A stretch of 64,000 bases of DNA from positions 1 to 64,000 of the forward strand of contig NZ_LUTP01000002.1 in assembly GCF_002111585.1 (NCBI RefSeq). Reading direction: 5' to 3'. A program made the position numbers and the translations under genes. The first letter of the stretch is position 1; every line of letters starts with the position of its first letter. This document shows positions 51,154 through 60,423 of the stretch, in pieces. The stretch comes from Lonsdalea iberica (GTDB taxonomy: Bacteria; Pseudomonadota; Gammaproteobacteria; Enterobacterales; Enterobacteriaceae). The notes under the pieces were generated by a model that saw nothing but the letters and a program-made list of their open reading frames with translations, did not search any database and had not been told where the DNA came from.

Positions 51154-51180
51154 GCCGGGCGTCGATCGCCCGGTTGTTTC
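51154..51180 (+). terminator. Terminator after gnd
   Basis: CCGGGCG-N5-CGCCCGG is followed by TTGTTTC and a T-rich stretch, 22 bases after the gnd stop. Confidence 0.7.
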
Positions 51181-51495
51181 ACCTTTTGCCTTTATCCTCG
51201 TTTCTTATCGGACAGCTCCGAAAAAATAATACGCAGTAAAACTAATCAGAGAAATGTCATTCCCTTCCTGTATGTTGTTAACACGCATCTCTATTTTTGT
51301 ATTTATTTAATTCAAGGCTACGCAGTTGTTACATGCATCATGATGTAACGTCGTTTTCATTATGGTGATACCCCGAGTTTGAGGACAGTGAATGCCCGGT
51401 TTGGCTGAGAAATCAGCTGAAAAGTAGGGCAGGAAAGGCCGTCAGTTAAGTCTTCTCCTGTCCTGTAGTACTTCCTAGGAAAGAAGGAAATTGTG
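51181..51495. promoter_or_regulatory. Upstream region of the yjbEFGH operon
   Basis: No gene is seen in about 310 bases. A perfect 7-bp inverted repeat, GTTACAT-N8-ATGTAAC, lies at 51328-51349. At 51448-51461 TAAGTCTTCTCCTG keeps the TAAG and TCCT ends of an RcsB/RcsAB box (9 of 14 overall); E. coli yjbEFGH is known to be Rcs-regulated. A palindrome TTCCTAGGAA sits at 51473-51482 just before the ribosome site. Confidence 0.5.
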
Positions 51496-51747
51496 ATGAA
51501 AAAAACGTTAATGACTGCGGTACTGGCCTTGGCCATGTCCTCCAGTGCATATGCTGCTGTAGGCGAATTGCTGGGGGATGCGGGTGGCGCTGGCGCCGCT
51601 TCCGCTGCCGTCGGTTCGTCTACGGCGGCCGGTGTCGGCGTAGCGGCGGCTGCCGTTGCTGCTGCTACCGTGGCGACTGCGAATGATAGCAGCACGTCTA
51701 ATAGCACGGGTACGAGTACCTCTACAGTCACATCAACCCAGGGTTAA
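51496..51747 (+). CDS. yjbE: YjbE-like small exported protein
   Basis: This 83-residue protein has a signal peptide (MKKTLMTAVLALAMSSSAYA-AV). The mature part is mostly Gly, Ala, Ser, Val and Thr and ends with a Ser/Thr-rich tail, the composition of E. coli YjbE and of GfcA of the group 4 capsule. AAGGA precedes ATG 51496; a GTG three bases earlier is less likely. A strong terminator at 51767-51793 follows, so yjbE may be made in excess of yjbFGH. Confidence 0.85.
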   Translation: MKKTLMTAVLALAMSSSAYAAVGELLGDAGGAGAASAAVGSSTAAGVGVAAAAVAAATVATANDSSTSNSTGTSTSTVTSTQG

Positions 51748-51766
51748 TGGGATTGAGATAATAATA

Positions 51767-51793
51767 AGGCCACTTAGGTGGCCTTTCTTTTGC
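51767..51793 (+). terminator. Intra-operon terminator between yjbE and yjbF
   Basis: AAGGCCAC-TTAG-GTGGCCTT is followed by TCTTTT. It lies between the first and second genes of the operon, before the yjbF start at 51823. Confidence 0.85.
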
Positions 51794-51822
51794 TTCAGGG
51801 GATTCAGGCGAGAACCAGAGCG

Positions 51823-52506
51823 ATGATAAAAATTCTATCAGGTAGCAGAACCCGTGCGCTGATTGCTATTCCACTTTTTTCGTTAATGTTGATGGGGTGT
51901 TCGCAACAATTCGCTTTATTGAGTCAAACAATGAAGCTGGCTATCTGGGGGCAGGACGATACCAACCTTACGCCGCAGCAGGTGGCGAGGGTGCCGTATG
52001 CCTCGGCCTATATCAAAGTCGGCGAGGCGCCGCGCGCCTTCATGGTGTTGGCGTTCGCGGAAAATGGACTATTGAAGTGGGTGGCCGCGGATAAAAACAT
52101 GGTCGCAACTCATGACGGACGCGTGGTGAAAACGCAGGGATTCGGCGAAGACATCCAGCATGTCGCCAATCAGGAGCAGGATCCGCTGCATTTAGGATTG
52201 TTGAAGTCGGGGACGCCCATGCGTTGGCAGACTGAGGTCAGTTGGTCGCAGGTCATGCGGGGCAGTTATGAACTGAACTCCTCGTTCGAAAACCGCGGCC
52301 GCGAGCCGTTGGTTATCCTCGGAAGAACCTACCAAACCGTGCGCTTCGACGAGTTCGTGACCGTCCCCGCGTTGAACAAACGCTATACCAACCAGTATTG
52401 GCTGAATGCGAACACCGGTCAGGTGATGCAGAGCCGTCAATACATGGGGCCGGATATGGCGCTGGTTCAGTTTACCGCTTTGAAATCCTACGCTCAGTCA
52501 CTGTAA
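51823..52506 (+). CDS. yjbF: YjbF-like outer-membrane lipoprotein
   Basis: This 227-residue protein has a lipoprotein signal (LFSLMLMGC, Cys26). The rest matches the YjbF/GfcB family, thought to act in exopolysaccharide secretion. The open frame begins 15 codons earlier inside the terminator; ATG 51823 is chosen because it starts the signal peptide. It is followed by yjbG after 10 bases. Confidence 0.88.
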   Translation: MIKILSGSRTRALIAIPLFSLMLMGCSQQFALLSQTMKLAIWGQDDTNLTPQQVARVPYASAYIKVGEAPRAFMVLAFAENGLLKWVAADKNMVATHDGRVVKTQGFGEDIQHVANQEQDPLHLGLLKSGTPMRWQTEVSWSQVMRGSYELNSSFENRGREPLVILGRTYQTVRFDEFVTVPALNKRYTNQYWLNANTGQVMQSRQYMGPDMALVQFTALKSYAQSL

Positions 52507-52516
52507 GGACGCTTCT

Positions 52517-53296
52517 ATGTTGCTACACAATCGGCTGGCCGCCCTGCTGATGTTGATGACCGGAACGGTGGGCGCGGCGCAGCTTACGGTAAAATATGGC
52601 GACCGCACGTTGGACCCCGTGGTGTTGGAAGACGGCGTTCGCTTGGATCAATTTTATGCGAAAACGCCGTTCCCCGCCGACGTCAATTGGCAGAATGCGC
52701 TGATCACCAACCCGGCGATGACATCGCGCGTGGCCGCGCAAGGCCAGACGCTGCAAGACCACCTCTATCGTTTACAGCTGTGGTGGCGCGATCGCGGTGA
52801 CGGCGATTACGCCATCGCGGCCTGGTATGTCGCGCAGGCGCTCAAGCAGGTCCCTGTTGCCGGACGAATCCCGACGGCGCTAGATCCGGACCGAGTGCGA
52901 CTGGACCTACAGAGCAATCGTCCGCTGGTGGGAGATTATCAGCTCTATCTCGCCCCCTATTCCAAACAGCTGTTCCTGTTCGGCCTCATTCGAACGGAGA
53001 TTGATATCGGTACGGCTCACGTGTTCAAAGATCTCCCGCTGCGCTCCGGCTGGTCGGTTGAAAACTATATACAGGGCCGACGTTTTTTGCCCGGCGGCGA
53101 TAAAAGCACGGGGTATCTGATTTCGGGGGCGGGGACGTGGCGCAAGGTGCCGCTGGCGATGTGGAATCGCCAACATAATGAACCTGCCGCGGGGGAAACG
53201 CTGTTTATTGGCTTTGATCCCGCGATTTTGCCCGAAGAGCTGTCCTCGATTAATGAGCAGATTGCCGATTATCTTGCGAACCGGATCCCACACTAA
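52517..53296 (+). CDS. yjbG: YjbG-like periplasmic protein (capsule biosynthesis GfcC family)
   Basis: This 259-residue protein has a signal peptide ending TVGAA-QL near residue 21. The mature part carries beta-grasp like SLBB-related regions (DRVRLDLQSNRPLVGDYQLYLAP) and GAGTWRKVPLAMWNRQHNEPAAGETLFIGF, as in GfcC/YjbG. Its stop overlaps the yjbH start (TAATG). Confidence 0.88.
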   Translation: MLLHNRLAALLMLMTGTVGAAQLTVKYGDRTLDPVVLEDGVRLDQFYAKTPFPADVNWQNALITNPAMTSRVAAQGQTLQDHLYRLQLWWRDRGDGDYAIAAWYVAQALKQVPVAGRIPTALDPDRVRLDLQSNRPLVGDYQLYLAPYSKQLFLFGLIRTEIDIGTAHVFKDLPLRSGWSVENYIQGRRFLPGGDKSTGYLISGAGTWRKVPLAMWNRQHNEPAAGETLFIGFDPAILPEELSSINEQIADYLANRIPH

Positions 53297-55443
53297 TGGC
53301 TAAAAACAATACTCTCAGACTGAATTGCCTCTCTCTGGCGATCGGCAGCGTTTTCAGCACGTCGGCGTTAGCGGATGCGGCAAACGGCACGGCGCGCGAG
53401 CTTGCCGACGCGACTAATCCAAATCACTATTACCAGCCTGCTGGCGTGTCTCAAACCGACTTTGGCGGCGTGGGCCTGCTGCAAATGCCGACCGCCCGTA
53501 TGGCCGAAACCGGCGAGTTCAGCGCCAGCTACCGCGACAACGATCAATACCGTCGCTATTCCGTTTCCCTACAGCTGCTCGACTGGCTGGAAACCACGGT
53601 GCGTTACACCGACATCCGTACCCGGCTCTATAGCGCCGATCCCAACTTCAGCGGATCGCAAACGTATAAAGATAAAGGGTTCGATGTTAAGGCTCGGCTG
53701 TGGAAAGAAGACCGCTGGTTGCCCCAGGTCTCTGTTGGGCTGCGTGATATCGCGGGAACCGGCCTGTTCGACAGCGAATATCTCGCAGCGAGCAAACGCT
53801 GGGGACCGTTCGACCTGACGCTGGGCATCGGCTGGGGCAACATGGCCCAGAGCGGCAATATCACGAACCCCGCCTGTAAGCTGACGGAGAGCTTCTGCCA
53901 GCGCACCAGTTCAACGGATACCGGGCAGTTCGAGGTGAACAATTTTTTCCACGGACCGGCGGCGATATTCGGCGGGATCGAATACCAGACGCCGTGGGAT
54001 CCGTTACGTCTCAAGCTGGAGTACGACGGCAACAATTACAGCGATGAAGCCGCAGACCGTGGGCGCAGGGAGCGTATCAAGCAGGACTCGCCGATCAACG
54101 TTGGCATGGTCTATCGGGTCGGCGATATTCTGGATACGTCGCTCTCCTGGGAGCGCGGCAATACGCTGATGTGGGGCTTTACGCTGCGGACTAATTTCAA
54201 TCAACTGCGGCCGCACCATGTCGATGACGCGCCGCCGGTTTACGCGCCGGTCAGCCACCCGCAAGGCGGAACGGATTGGAAACGCGTGGCGAAAGAATTG
54301 GACGAGAAAGCGGGTCTGGGTCAACCGGATATCTACGCTGATGAGAAACAGGTCACCGTCGTCAGCCCGCAATACAAATATCCGGATAGTGTGGAGTACA
54401 GCAGCCGGGCAGCGACTGTCCTCGCCAACCACGTGCCGGATAGCGTCAGCGAATACCACATCGTGAGGGAGAGCCGTCATCTGCCGACTGACAGCACTCG
54501 CGTTGATGCGAATGCTTTCCGGCAGTTGCAAACTGCGTCGACCCCATTAGGACAGTCGGAACCGAATGCTTACCATGCTGAGCCGGTCGCGCCGCCACGC
54601 GGGCAAGAGGTGCTGCATACCCAGCCCCGGCGGCTGACATACTCCCTTGCGCCCGCACTGTCGCAGTCTATCGGTGGGGCTGAATCCTTCTATATGTATC
54701 AGGTGTCCGCGAACGCCAACGCCGATCTCTACCTCTCCGATCACTGGAGTGTGGGCGGTACGGTCAACGTCAACCTGTTCAACAATTACGACAAGTTCAA
54801 CTATACGACGCCGCCTCAGGACACCAAGCTGCCGCGCGTCCGTACCTGGATACGTGAATACGTCACCTCATCTGATGTATTGCTGACCAATCTTCAGCTG
54901 TCGCGTACCGATCATCCGGCGCGGGATTGGTACACGCAGGTCTACGGCGGCTATCTGGAGATGATGTACGCCGGCGTCGGCGGCGAAATGTTGTATCGCC
55001 CTTATGGCAAAAGCTGGGCGGTCGGGCTGGATGTGAACTACGTCAAGCAACGTGATTGGAACGATACGATGCGCCTTGCTGACTACAGCGTGGCTACCGG
55101 CCATCTGACCACCTACTGGGAGCTGCCGTTTATCAAAGGCGGACTGGCTAAGGTCAGCGTTGGTCGCTATCTGGCGGGAGATAAAGGCGTGACCGTCGAT
55201 CTGTCTCGCCGGTTTGACAGCGGTATTGTCGCGGGCGCCTTCGCGACGAAAACCAACGTCAGCGCCAAAGAGTATGGGGAAGGGAGCTTTACCAAAGGGT
55301 TCTATGTCTCCATACCGTTCAACCTCCTCTTCGCCTCGCCGACGACGAATCGCGGTTCGGTAGGTTGGGTGCCGCTAACGCGTGACGGCGGCCAGATGCT
55401 GGAGCGTCGCAATGTGCTCTACAACGTTGTCCAACAGCCATAA
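53296..55443 (+). CDS. yjbH: YjbH-like outer-membrane protein
   Basis: This 715-residue protein has a signal peptide ending STSALA-DA near residue 27. The mature part is a YjbH/GfcD-type beta-barrel pair: N-terminal barrel with GGVGLLQMPTARMAETGEFSASYRDNDQYRRYSVSLQLLDWLETTVRYTD and a C-terminal barrel ending in short alternating strands. It likely forms an outer-membrane conduit or accessory for polysaccharide export with YjbE, F and G. The gene is intact. Confidence 0.92.
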   Translation: MAKNNTLRLNCLSLAIGSVFSTSALADAANGTARELADATNPNHYYQPAGVSQTDFGGVGLLQMPTARMAETGEFSASYRDNDQYRRYSVSLQLLDWLETTVRYTDIRTRLYSADPNFSGSQTYKDKGFDVKARLWKEDRWLPQVSVGLRDIAGTGLFDSEYLAASKRWGPFDLTLGIGWGNMAQSGNITNPACKLTESFCQRTSSTDTGQFEVNNFFHGPAAIFGGIEYQTPWDPLRLKLEYDGNNYSDEAADRGRRERIKQDSPINVGMVYRVGDILDTSLSWERGNTLMWGFTLRTNFNQLRPHHVDDAPPVYAPVSHPQGGTDWKRVAKELDEKAGLGQPDIYADEKQVTVVSPQYKYPDSVEYSSRAATVLANHVPDSVSEYHIVRESRHLPTDSTRVDANAFRQLQTASTPLGQSEPNAYHAEPVAPPRGQEVLHTQPRRLTYSLAPALSQSIGGAESFYMYQVSANANADLYLSDHWSVGGTVNVNLFNNYDKFNYTTPPQDTKLPRVRTWIREYVTSSDVLLTNLQLSRTDHPARDWYTQVYGGYLEMMYAGVGGEMLYRPYGKSWAVGLDVNYVKQRDWNDTMRLADYSVATGHLTTYWELPFIKGGLAKVSVGRYLAGDKGVTVDLSRRFDSGIVAGAFATKTNVSAKEYGEGSFTKGFYVSIPFNLLFASPTTNRGSVGWVPLTRDGGQMLERRNVLYNVVQQP

Positions 55444-55466
55444 ACTACCGATATGAGCGGCGGAGA

Positions 55467-55501
55467 AAAGGCGGCAGACGGAACATCACCCTGCCGCCTT
55501 T
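55467..55501 (+). terminator. Terminator after yjbH
   Basis: AAAGGCGGCAG and CTGCCGCCTTT form a perfect 11-bp stem with a 13-base loop, 24 bases after the yjbH stop. Confidence 0.7.
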
Positions 55502-55709
55502 GTCGTCATAGGGCGTGTCGGTTGCTGGAAACCTTGGGCTAGCCGCCTGTTTTTGAGGGTGGTAATGTAAGGAAGTTGTTAGTTTTATGGTGATGGATGG
55601 TAAATAGTCTAATCCATTATTAATAGGCGGTTTTTTAAGAATAAGACGCTTGTTGGCCGGGGGATGGCTTCACTATGATGCAGCGAAACAGTAGTCAGAT
55701 GAGGTTAAA

Positions 55710-55862
55710 ATGAAACGAGTATTAAAACTGGTAAGTGTACTGGCGCTGCTGACAACCCTGAGCGGATGCATCTTCCCACCCCCGTGGGGCGGCGGTCACG
55801 GCGGTGGTGGCGGTGGCGGCGGTCATGGCGGCGGTCATCATTTCCAGGATCCGAGAGGTTGA
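55710..55862 (+). CDS. Small Gly/His-rich lipoprotein
   Basis: This 50-residue gene is too short for usual open-frame cut-offs but is well supported. GAGG lies 6 bases before the ATG, and a lipoprotein signal MKRVLKLVSVLALLTTLSGC has its Cys at residue 20. The mature part is 31 residues, starting IFPPPWGGGH and continuing as Gly runs broken by His. Two hairpins follow, at 55873-55892 and a strong terminator at 55926-55953. Homologues and function are not known to me. The His-rich tail could bind metal. It lies between yjbH and a DUF535 gene. Confidence 0.8.
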   Translation: MKRVLKLVSVLALLTTLSGCIFPPPWGGGHGGGGGGGGHGGGHHFQDPRG

Positions 55863-55921
55863 GAATGTCATCACGCCAGCAGATGCTGGCGTGAACGACG
55901 AACGATTTGACACCCCTTTAT

Positions 55922-56905
55922 TCAGGCCAGTGCGTTTGCACTGGCTTTTTTTATAGGCATTCGCTCAAGCTGATCGGCTCTGTTAAACGTTTCGGCGCTG
56001 AGGTTTTCCGCCAGCTGCGCATGCAGCTCATCGATCAACTGATAGCGGCGTCTATACTGCGCGCGTTTGTTGCTGGGCAACGCCTCTAGCGGCTTACGGG
56101 CGATGGGGAGCGGCAGCTGGTAGAGGCTGTCATGCGTTGGGACTGCATCCAGCGAGGTCCAGAACTCATCGTAGCTGCAAAACAGCACGTTTTTTTTGCT
56201 GCGATGATAACGTTGGCTTTGATAAACATGGCTACCATCGCCGACGGCCAGCACGCGACGAATTCCGGCGAGATCGGCCAGTGTCAGCAGGCTCTCAATC
56301 AACAACCGCTTGGGGAATAGACCATGGCAGGCCTTAGTTGCCTGTTTGATCAGGTCTCGGGTCGTTTGCTTGCCTTTACCCTGCAGGCCGCCGATAACAA
56401 TGGCGGGTTGACCCAAGACATTAACGATACTGAACGATAATGAGATAAGCGTCGTCTCCTCCATCCCTATCTGCAGCGTCGTTTCCCCCTCTTTGTCATA
56501 CCGCCACACGCTGCTGACGATAGTGAATTTTTCGCCTTCCTTACCGTAAAATTCGGCCAGACGACAAGGCGTTTCGCTGAGCAATGCATCATGCAGACGT
56601 GGTAAAGACAGGCTTTCCACGAAGGTATAGTGATGGCAAATCGCTTTAGCCCGCTCGGTCGCATTAAGACCGACATGCAGGTAAGGGCGATGAATTTTCG
56701 TGGGCAGGCAAGGATGGGTTTTCACTAATCGCTGCATGCAAGGCATGGCACATATCCCGCCCAGGAAGTAATAGGTCGAAAAAGGAAACAGCAGCGATCG
56801 CAACAAAAACTTCGCTTTTATCTTATTCTTAAACCCTATTTTTTCTGACCGGAAATGCCCGCTCAATAGCTGAAGAAACAGCGACGCTCTGGATATTTTT
56901 TTCAT
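55922..56905 (-). CDS. DUF535 family protein (VirK/YbjX type)
   Basis: This 327-residue protein resembles YbjX and Salmonella/Shigella VirK (PF04393). Landmarks are RPYLHVGLNATERAKAICHHYTFV, VSSVWRYDKEGETTLQIGM, PAIVIGGLQGKGKQTTRDLIKQATKACHGLFPKRLLIE, and YHRSKKNVLFCSYDEFWTSL. Relatives are cytoplasmic proteins linked to envelope stress or antimicrobial peptide resistance; the activity is unknown. The ATG at 56905 is preferred over a GTG nine bases earlier. It is convergent with the small lipoprotein gene, and its 3' end doubles as that gene's terminator. It is unrelated to the PF06903 VirK protein at 17.3 kb. Confidence 0.83.
   Translation of the reverse strand: MKKISRASLFLQLLSGHFRSEKIGFKNKIKAKFLLRSLLFPFSTYYFLGGICAMPCMQRLVKTHPCLPTKIHRPYLHVGLNATERAKAICHHYTFVESLSLPRLHDALLSETPCRLAEFYGKEGEKFTIVSSVWRYDKEGETTLQIGMEETTLISLSFSIVNVLGQPAIVIGGLQGKGKQTTRDLIKQATKACHGLFPKRLLIESLLTLADLAGIRRVLAVGDGSHVYQSQRYHRSKKNVLFCSYDEFWTSLDAVPTHDSLYQLPLPIARKPLEALPSNKRAQYRRRYQLIDELHAQLAENLSAETFNRADQLERMPIKKASANALA
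55926..55953 (+). terminator. Terminator overlapping the end of the DUF535 gene
   Basis: GCCAGTGC-GTTT-GCACTGGC is followed by seven T residues, ending transcription from the small lipoprotein gene. The same bases encode the last codons of the convergent DUF535 protein (KKASANALA), so the two features overlap. Confidence 0.85.
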
Positions 56906-57475
56906 AGGCTCCACACGATAATTTACTATTTTTTATGTTATATTTTTCGAAAAACGGGGTGTTGGCCTCATTTCTCCCAAGAATGAAAAGAAATAGACGG
57001 AGGGATATAATAATAAGGGTGTCAGCCCATTTTCGGCAGGTTAATAGCACTTACTAGGATGGAGTATAAGAACAATGAATAAGGCATAAAGATATTCTGA
57101 GTTATAGTTTGTTTTCGTTGAGACTTTATTTACAAGATAAAAAATAAAACGTTTTTTTCAATTCGTTTGGGTTTTATTTAAATTGAATCCATCAGAATGC
57201 AGAATGGTATTAACATTCGCGTGTCGTTGTATCCAAAGCGCGGTGACTGCACGCGCGCCCATGTTTTCGCACCGTTGCCACATCTATATTCAGCGCTGCT
57301 CAGGCGGCGAGTACCTTCCAGGCGTATTCATTCCCCTAAGGCGTGTTCCACGGCCGACCTTATCTCCCATTCCCTATTCAATACCGATTAGCTCGTCTGA
57401 TTAGTTATGATTTTTCGATTGCTAACCCCTTAATGAATTGTGGAATTAAGGTTTCTTCATTCGTTCAATATCGGC
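56906..57475. other. AT-rich gap between DUF535 gene and hmuS promoter
   Basis: No gene is supported in about 570 bases. The stretch near 56920-57180 is very AT-rich, fitting the promoter region of the DUF535 gene. Frames at 57183-57404 have no ribosome site and read as cysteine- and proline-rich noise. Confidence 0.6.
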
Positions 57476-57504
57476 TTGTTAAATTTTTATGGCAATGGTA
57501 ATAA
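57476..57504 (+). promoter_or_regulatory. Sigma70 promoter of the haem operon
   Basis: TTGTTA (57476-57481) and TAATAA (57499-57504) are separated by 17 bases, about 75 bases upstream of hmuS. The -10 is overlapped by the Fur box. Confidence 0.65.
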
Positions 57505-57515
57505 TTATCATTACA
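57497..57515. promoter_or_regulatory. Fur box of the haem operon
   Basis: Read on the minus strand the region contains AATGATAATTATTACC, matching the Fur consensus GATAATGATAATCATTATC at about 15 of 19 positions. It covers the -10 region of the hmuS promoter, so Fe-Fur would repress the operon. Confidence 0.85.
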
Positions 57516-57577
57516 CTCAGTGTCGTCACCTAAAACAATCCTGCGAAAGACAGCGCGAATGTCGGAGTTTTTTATTC

Positions 57578-58609
57578 ATGCAATACGATTATCAAGATTA
57601 TCTGCAACTCAAAGAGCAGCATCCCAAAAAATACGCGCGTGAACTGGCCCAATTGATGAATATCAGTGAAGCGGAGCTTTCTTACCTGCGTGTGGGTCAC
57701 GAGGCGCGTCGACTGACTGACGATCCGCGTCAGATTTTGGCAGCACTTGAAAGCGTGGGGGAGACAAAATCCATCACGCGGAACGAATATGCTGTGCATG
57801 AGCAGGTCGGGTTCTATCACAATCAACGTATTGGCGGACACGCGGGAGTGGTGCTGAATCCACGTGGCCTGGACTTGCGCGTGTTCCCCGAGCAGTGGGC
57901 TAGCGTATTTTTCTTTATCGAACAGACCGTGCGTGGAGAGCGTCAGAGTATCCAATTCTATGACCGTCAGGGCGACGCGGTGCTGAAGGTCTACGGCACG
58001 GAGCACACCGACTGGACGGCATGGCAGGCAGTCGTCGAGCGTTTCACCGCCGCTGAAAATGTCCCGTTGGCACTCACACCTTATGCCGCCCCAGCATCCG
58101 ACGTCGTGGTCGACGCCGCGCAGCTGGAACAAGCGTGGCGTGAGATGCAAGATGTGCATGAATTTTTCCCCCTGTTGAAACGGCACAATCTGACGCGGCA
58201 GCAGGCGTTCCGCCACGTGAGTGACGATTTGGCCTGCCTGGTGGACAACCAGGCCCTGGCCACGCTGCTGAATGCGGCTCATCACGACGGCAACGAAATC
58301 ATGATCTTTGTCGGCAACCGGGGCTGCGTTCAGATCTTTACCGGCGTGATTGAGAAAGTGGTGCCGATGGACCACTGGCTGAATGTGTTCAACCAGACGT
58401 TCACGTTGCATCTCCAGGCCAATACCATTGCGGAAAGCTGGGTCACGCGTAAGCCTACGCGTGACGGTATCGTCACCAGTCTGGAACTGTTCGCCGCCGA
58501 CGGTACGCAGATTGCGCAGCTGTTTGGTCAGCGTACGGAAGGGCAGCCGGAGCAGGCGCAGTGGCGTCAGCAGGTGTCATCGCTGGTGACGCCGGGAGCC
58601 GTCGCATGA
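57578..58609 (+). CDS. hmuS: Haemin-degrading/haem-transport factor HmuS
   Basis: This 343-residue cytoplasmic protein of the HemS/ChuS family receives haem after import and helps degrade or sequester it. It is a tandem-repeat protein: repeat 1 starts about residue 10 and contains the [27 protein letters not shown] region. Repeat 2 begins near 200 ([29 protein letters not shown]) and contains [15 protein letters not shown] and [21 protein letters not shown]. The long open frame starts 46 codons upstream across the Fur box, but [24 protein letters not shown] is the family start. Its stop overlaps the hmuT start. Confidence 0.94.
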   Translation: MQYDYQDYLQLKEQHPKKYARELAQLMNISEAELSYLRVGHEARRLTDDPRQILAALESVGETKSITRNEYAVHEQVGFYHNQRIGGHAGVVLNPRGLDLRVFPEQWASVFFFIEQTVRGERQSIQFYDRQGDAVLKVYGTEHTDWTAWQAVVERFTAAENVPLALTPYAAPASDVVVDAAQLEQAWREMQDVHEFFPLLKRHNLTRQQAFRHVSDDLACLVDNQALATLLNAAHHDGNEIMIFVGNRGCVQIFTGVIEKVVPMDHWLNVFNQTFTLHLQANTIAESWVTRKPTRDGIVTSLELFAADGTQIAQLFGQRTEGQPEQAQWRQQVSSLVTPGAVA

Positions 58610-59436
58610 AGAAAATCCTTCTGACGCTGACGCTGACGCTGGCGCTATGCCTGCCGTTCTCGCTACTGGCGGCGACGCGACTGGTGACGATTGGCGGCGA
58701 CGTCACGCAAATCGTTTTCGCTCTGCACGCGGGCGGCGATGTGATCGCCCGCGACAGCACCAGCTTGCATCCGAAAGAAGCGTTGGCGTTGCCGGATGTC
58801 GGCTACATGCGACAGCTGAATGCGGAAGGCGTATTGGCGATGACGCCGACACTGGTGCTGGCCAGCGCGCTTTCCCAGCCTTCCGCCGCGATGGAGCAGA
58901 TCGCGAAAAGCGGCGTAAAGGTCGTGACCGTGCCCGCCGGACAAGACGTGGCGAGCATCGCCGCCAAGATCTCGGTTATCGCCCAAGCGTTAGGGAAGGT
59001 GAAAGAAGGGCAAGCATTGGTGCAGCGGGTGAATCAGCAGCTCGCCGAGCTGCCGACGAACCCCCTGCCCGTCAAGGTCCTGTTCATTCTAAGCCATAGC
59101 GGCATGTCGGCGATGGGGGCTGGACAGAACACAGCGGCGGACGCCGCGATCCGCGCGGCAGGGTTGCAAAATGCCATGCAGGGATTCAACCGTTATCAGC
59201 CGTTATCCCAGGAAGGGGTGGTCGCTAGCCAGCCGGACTGGGTGGTCATCAGCAGTCAGGGGGTGAAAACCCTTGGCGGCGAAGCCCATATCTGGCAGTT
59301 GCCCGGTCTGGCGCTGACGCCGGCAGGCCAACACAAACGCCTGCTGGTGGTCGACGACATGGCGATGCTGGGCTTCGATCTGGATACGCCGGCGGCGCTG
59401 TTGCGTCTGCGTAACGCGGTGGAAGCGCAGCAGTGA
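58606..59436 (+). CDS. hmuT: Haem ABC transporter substrate-binding protein HmuT
   Basis: This 276-residue periplasmic haem-binding protein has a signal peptide ending SLLAA-TR near residue 23. The type III binding fold shows [63 protein letters not shown], and [20 protein letters not shown]. It overlaps hmuS by 4 bases (ATGA) and hmuU by 4 bases, so the operon is tightly coupled. Confidence 0.95.
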   Translation: MKKILLTLTLTLALCLPFSLLAATRLVTIGGDVTQIVFALHAGGDVIARDSTSLHPKEALALPDVGYMRQLNAEGVLAMTPTLVLASALSQPSAAMEQIAKSGVKVVTVPAGQDVASIAAKISVIAQALGKVKEGQALVQRVNQQLAELPTNPLPVKVLFILSHSGMSAMGAGQNTAADAAIRAAGLQNAMQGFNRYQPLSQEGVVASQPDWVVISSQGVKTLGGEAHIWQLPGLALTPAGQHKRLLVVDDMAMLGFDLDTPAALLRLRNAVEAQQ

Positions 59437-60422
59437 GATGCAATCCATCAATGACGCTGCTCGTTATGGCGGCGTCCGCGGGGCTGCTAACGATTATCGC
59501 GGCGAACATCGGCGCTATGCCGATCACGCTGTCGGAACTGATGACATCATCGTCGGAGAGCTTACTGTGGCAGGTCTGGCTGAACATCCGTCTGCCGCGC
59601 GTGCTGTTGGCCGTGCTGGTCGGTGTCGCGCTGGCGCTTTCCGGCGCGGCGATGCAGGGGCTGTTTCGCAACCCGCTGGCGGATCCGGGACTGCTCGGCG
59701 TCAGCAGCGGCGCGGCGCTGGGCGTCGGTCTGTCCGTGGTCGTTCCGGTCGCGCTGCCGGCGGTCATTGCGTTGTACTGGCCGATGTTGGCGGCCTTCAT
59801 CGGCGGCGTCGCGATCATGCTGTTGCTATTTTCGCTCAGTATCTCCGCCACCAGCCCGTTATCCCGCCTGCTGCTGGCGGGGATCGCCATCAACGCGCTG
59901 TGCGGCGCGGCGACTGGCGTGCTGTCGTGGATCAGCAACGATCAGCAACTGCGTCAGCTGTCGTTGTGGGGCATGGGGAGTCTGGGGCAGGCCCAGTGGT
60001 CGTCGGTGGCGGGCGTCGCCTCGTTGGTGTTGCCCTGCGCGTGGTGGCTGCAGCGTCTGGCGCGACAGCTTAACCTGCTCCAATTGGGCGACGAAGAGGC
60101 ACACTATCTGGGCGTGGATGTTCGCCGGACGCGGCGCCAGGTGGTGATCCTTAGCGCCGTGCTGGTCGCGGCCGCCGTGGCGGTCAGCGGCATCATTGGT
60201 TTTGTCGGTCTGGTGATGCCCCATCTCATTAGGATCACGCTCGGGGCCGATCACCGCTGGTTGCTGCCCGGGTCGGCGCTGGGCGGCGCGCTCCTGCTGC
60301 TGCTAGCCGATACGCTGGCGCGGACGATGGTGGCCCCGGCGGAAATGCCGGTGGGGCTGTTAACCAGTTTGGTGGGCGGCCCGTGGTTTTTATGGCTGAT
60401 TTTGAGACACAAAGAGGGCTGA
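59433..60422 (+). CDS. hmuU: Haem ABC transporter permease HmuU
   Basis: This 329-residue FecCD-family permease has about ten membrane helices, with [45 protein letters not shown] and the cytoplasmic coupling region [44 protein letters not shown] start at 59433, overlapping the hmuT stop and preceded by GGAAG, is preferred; an ATG at 59451 has no ribosome site. Confidence 0.94.
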   Translation: MRCNPSMTLLVMAASAGLLTIIAANIGAMPITLSELMTSSSESLLWQVWLNIRLPRVLLAVLVGVALALSGAAMQGLFRNPLADPGLLGVSSGAALGVGLSVVVPVALPAVIALYWPMLAAFIGGVAIMLLLFSLSISATSPLSRLLLAGIAINALCGAATGVLSWISNDQQLRQLSLWGMGSLGQAQWSSVAGVASLVLPCAWWLQRLARQLNLLQLGDEEAHYLGVDVRRTRRQVVILSAVLVAAAVAVSGIIGFVGLVMPHLIRITLGADHRWLLPGSALGGALLLLLADTLARTMVAPAEMPVGLLTSLVGGPWFLWLILRHKEG

Positions 60423-60423
60423 G

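Noticed and set aside
51473-51482. TTCCTAGGAA palindrome before yjbE
   Set aside because: Only 10 bases and partly overlapping the ribosome-binding region; too short to call an operator alone.
57183-57404. Possible small protein of 64-73 residues upstream of hmuS
   Set aside because: Two overlapping frames, neither with a ribosome site or a plausible composition.
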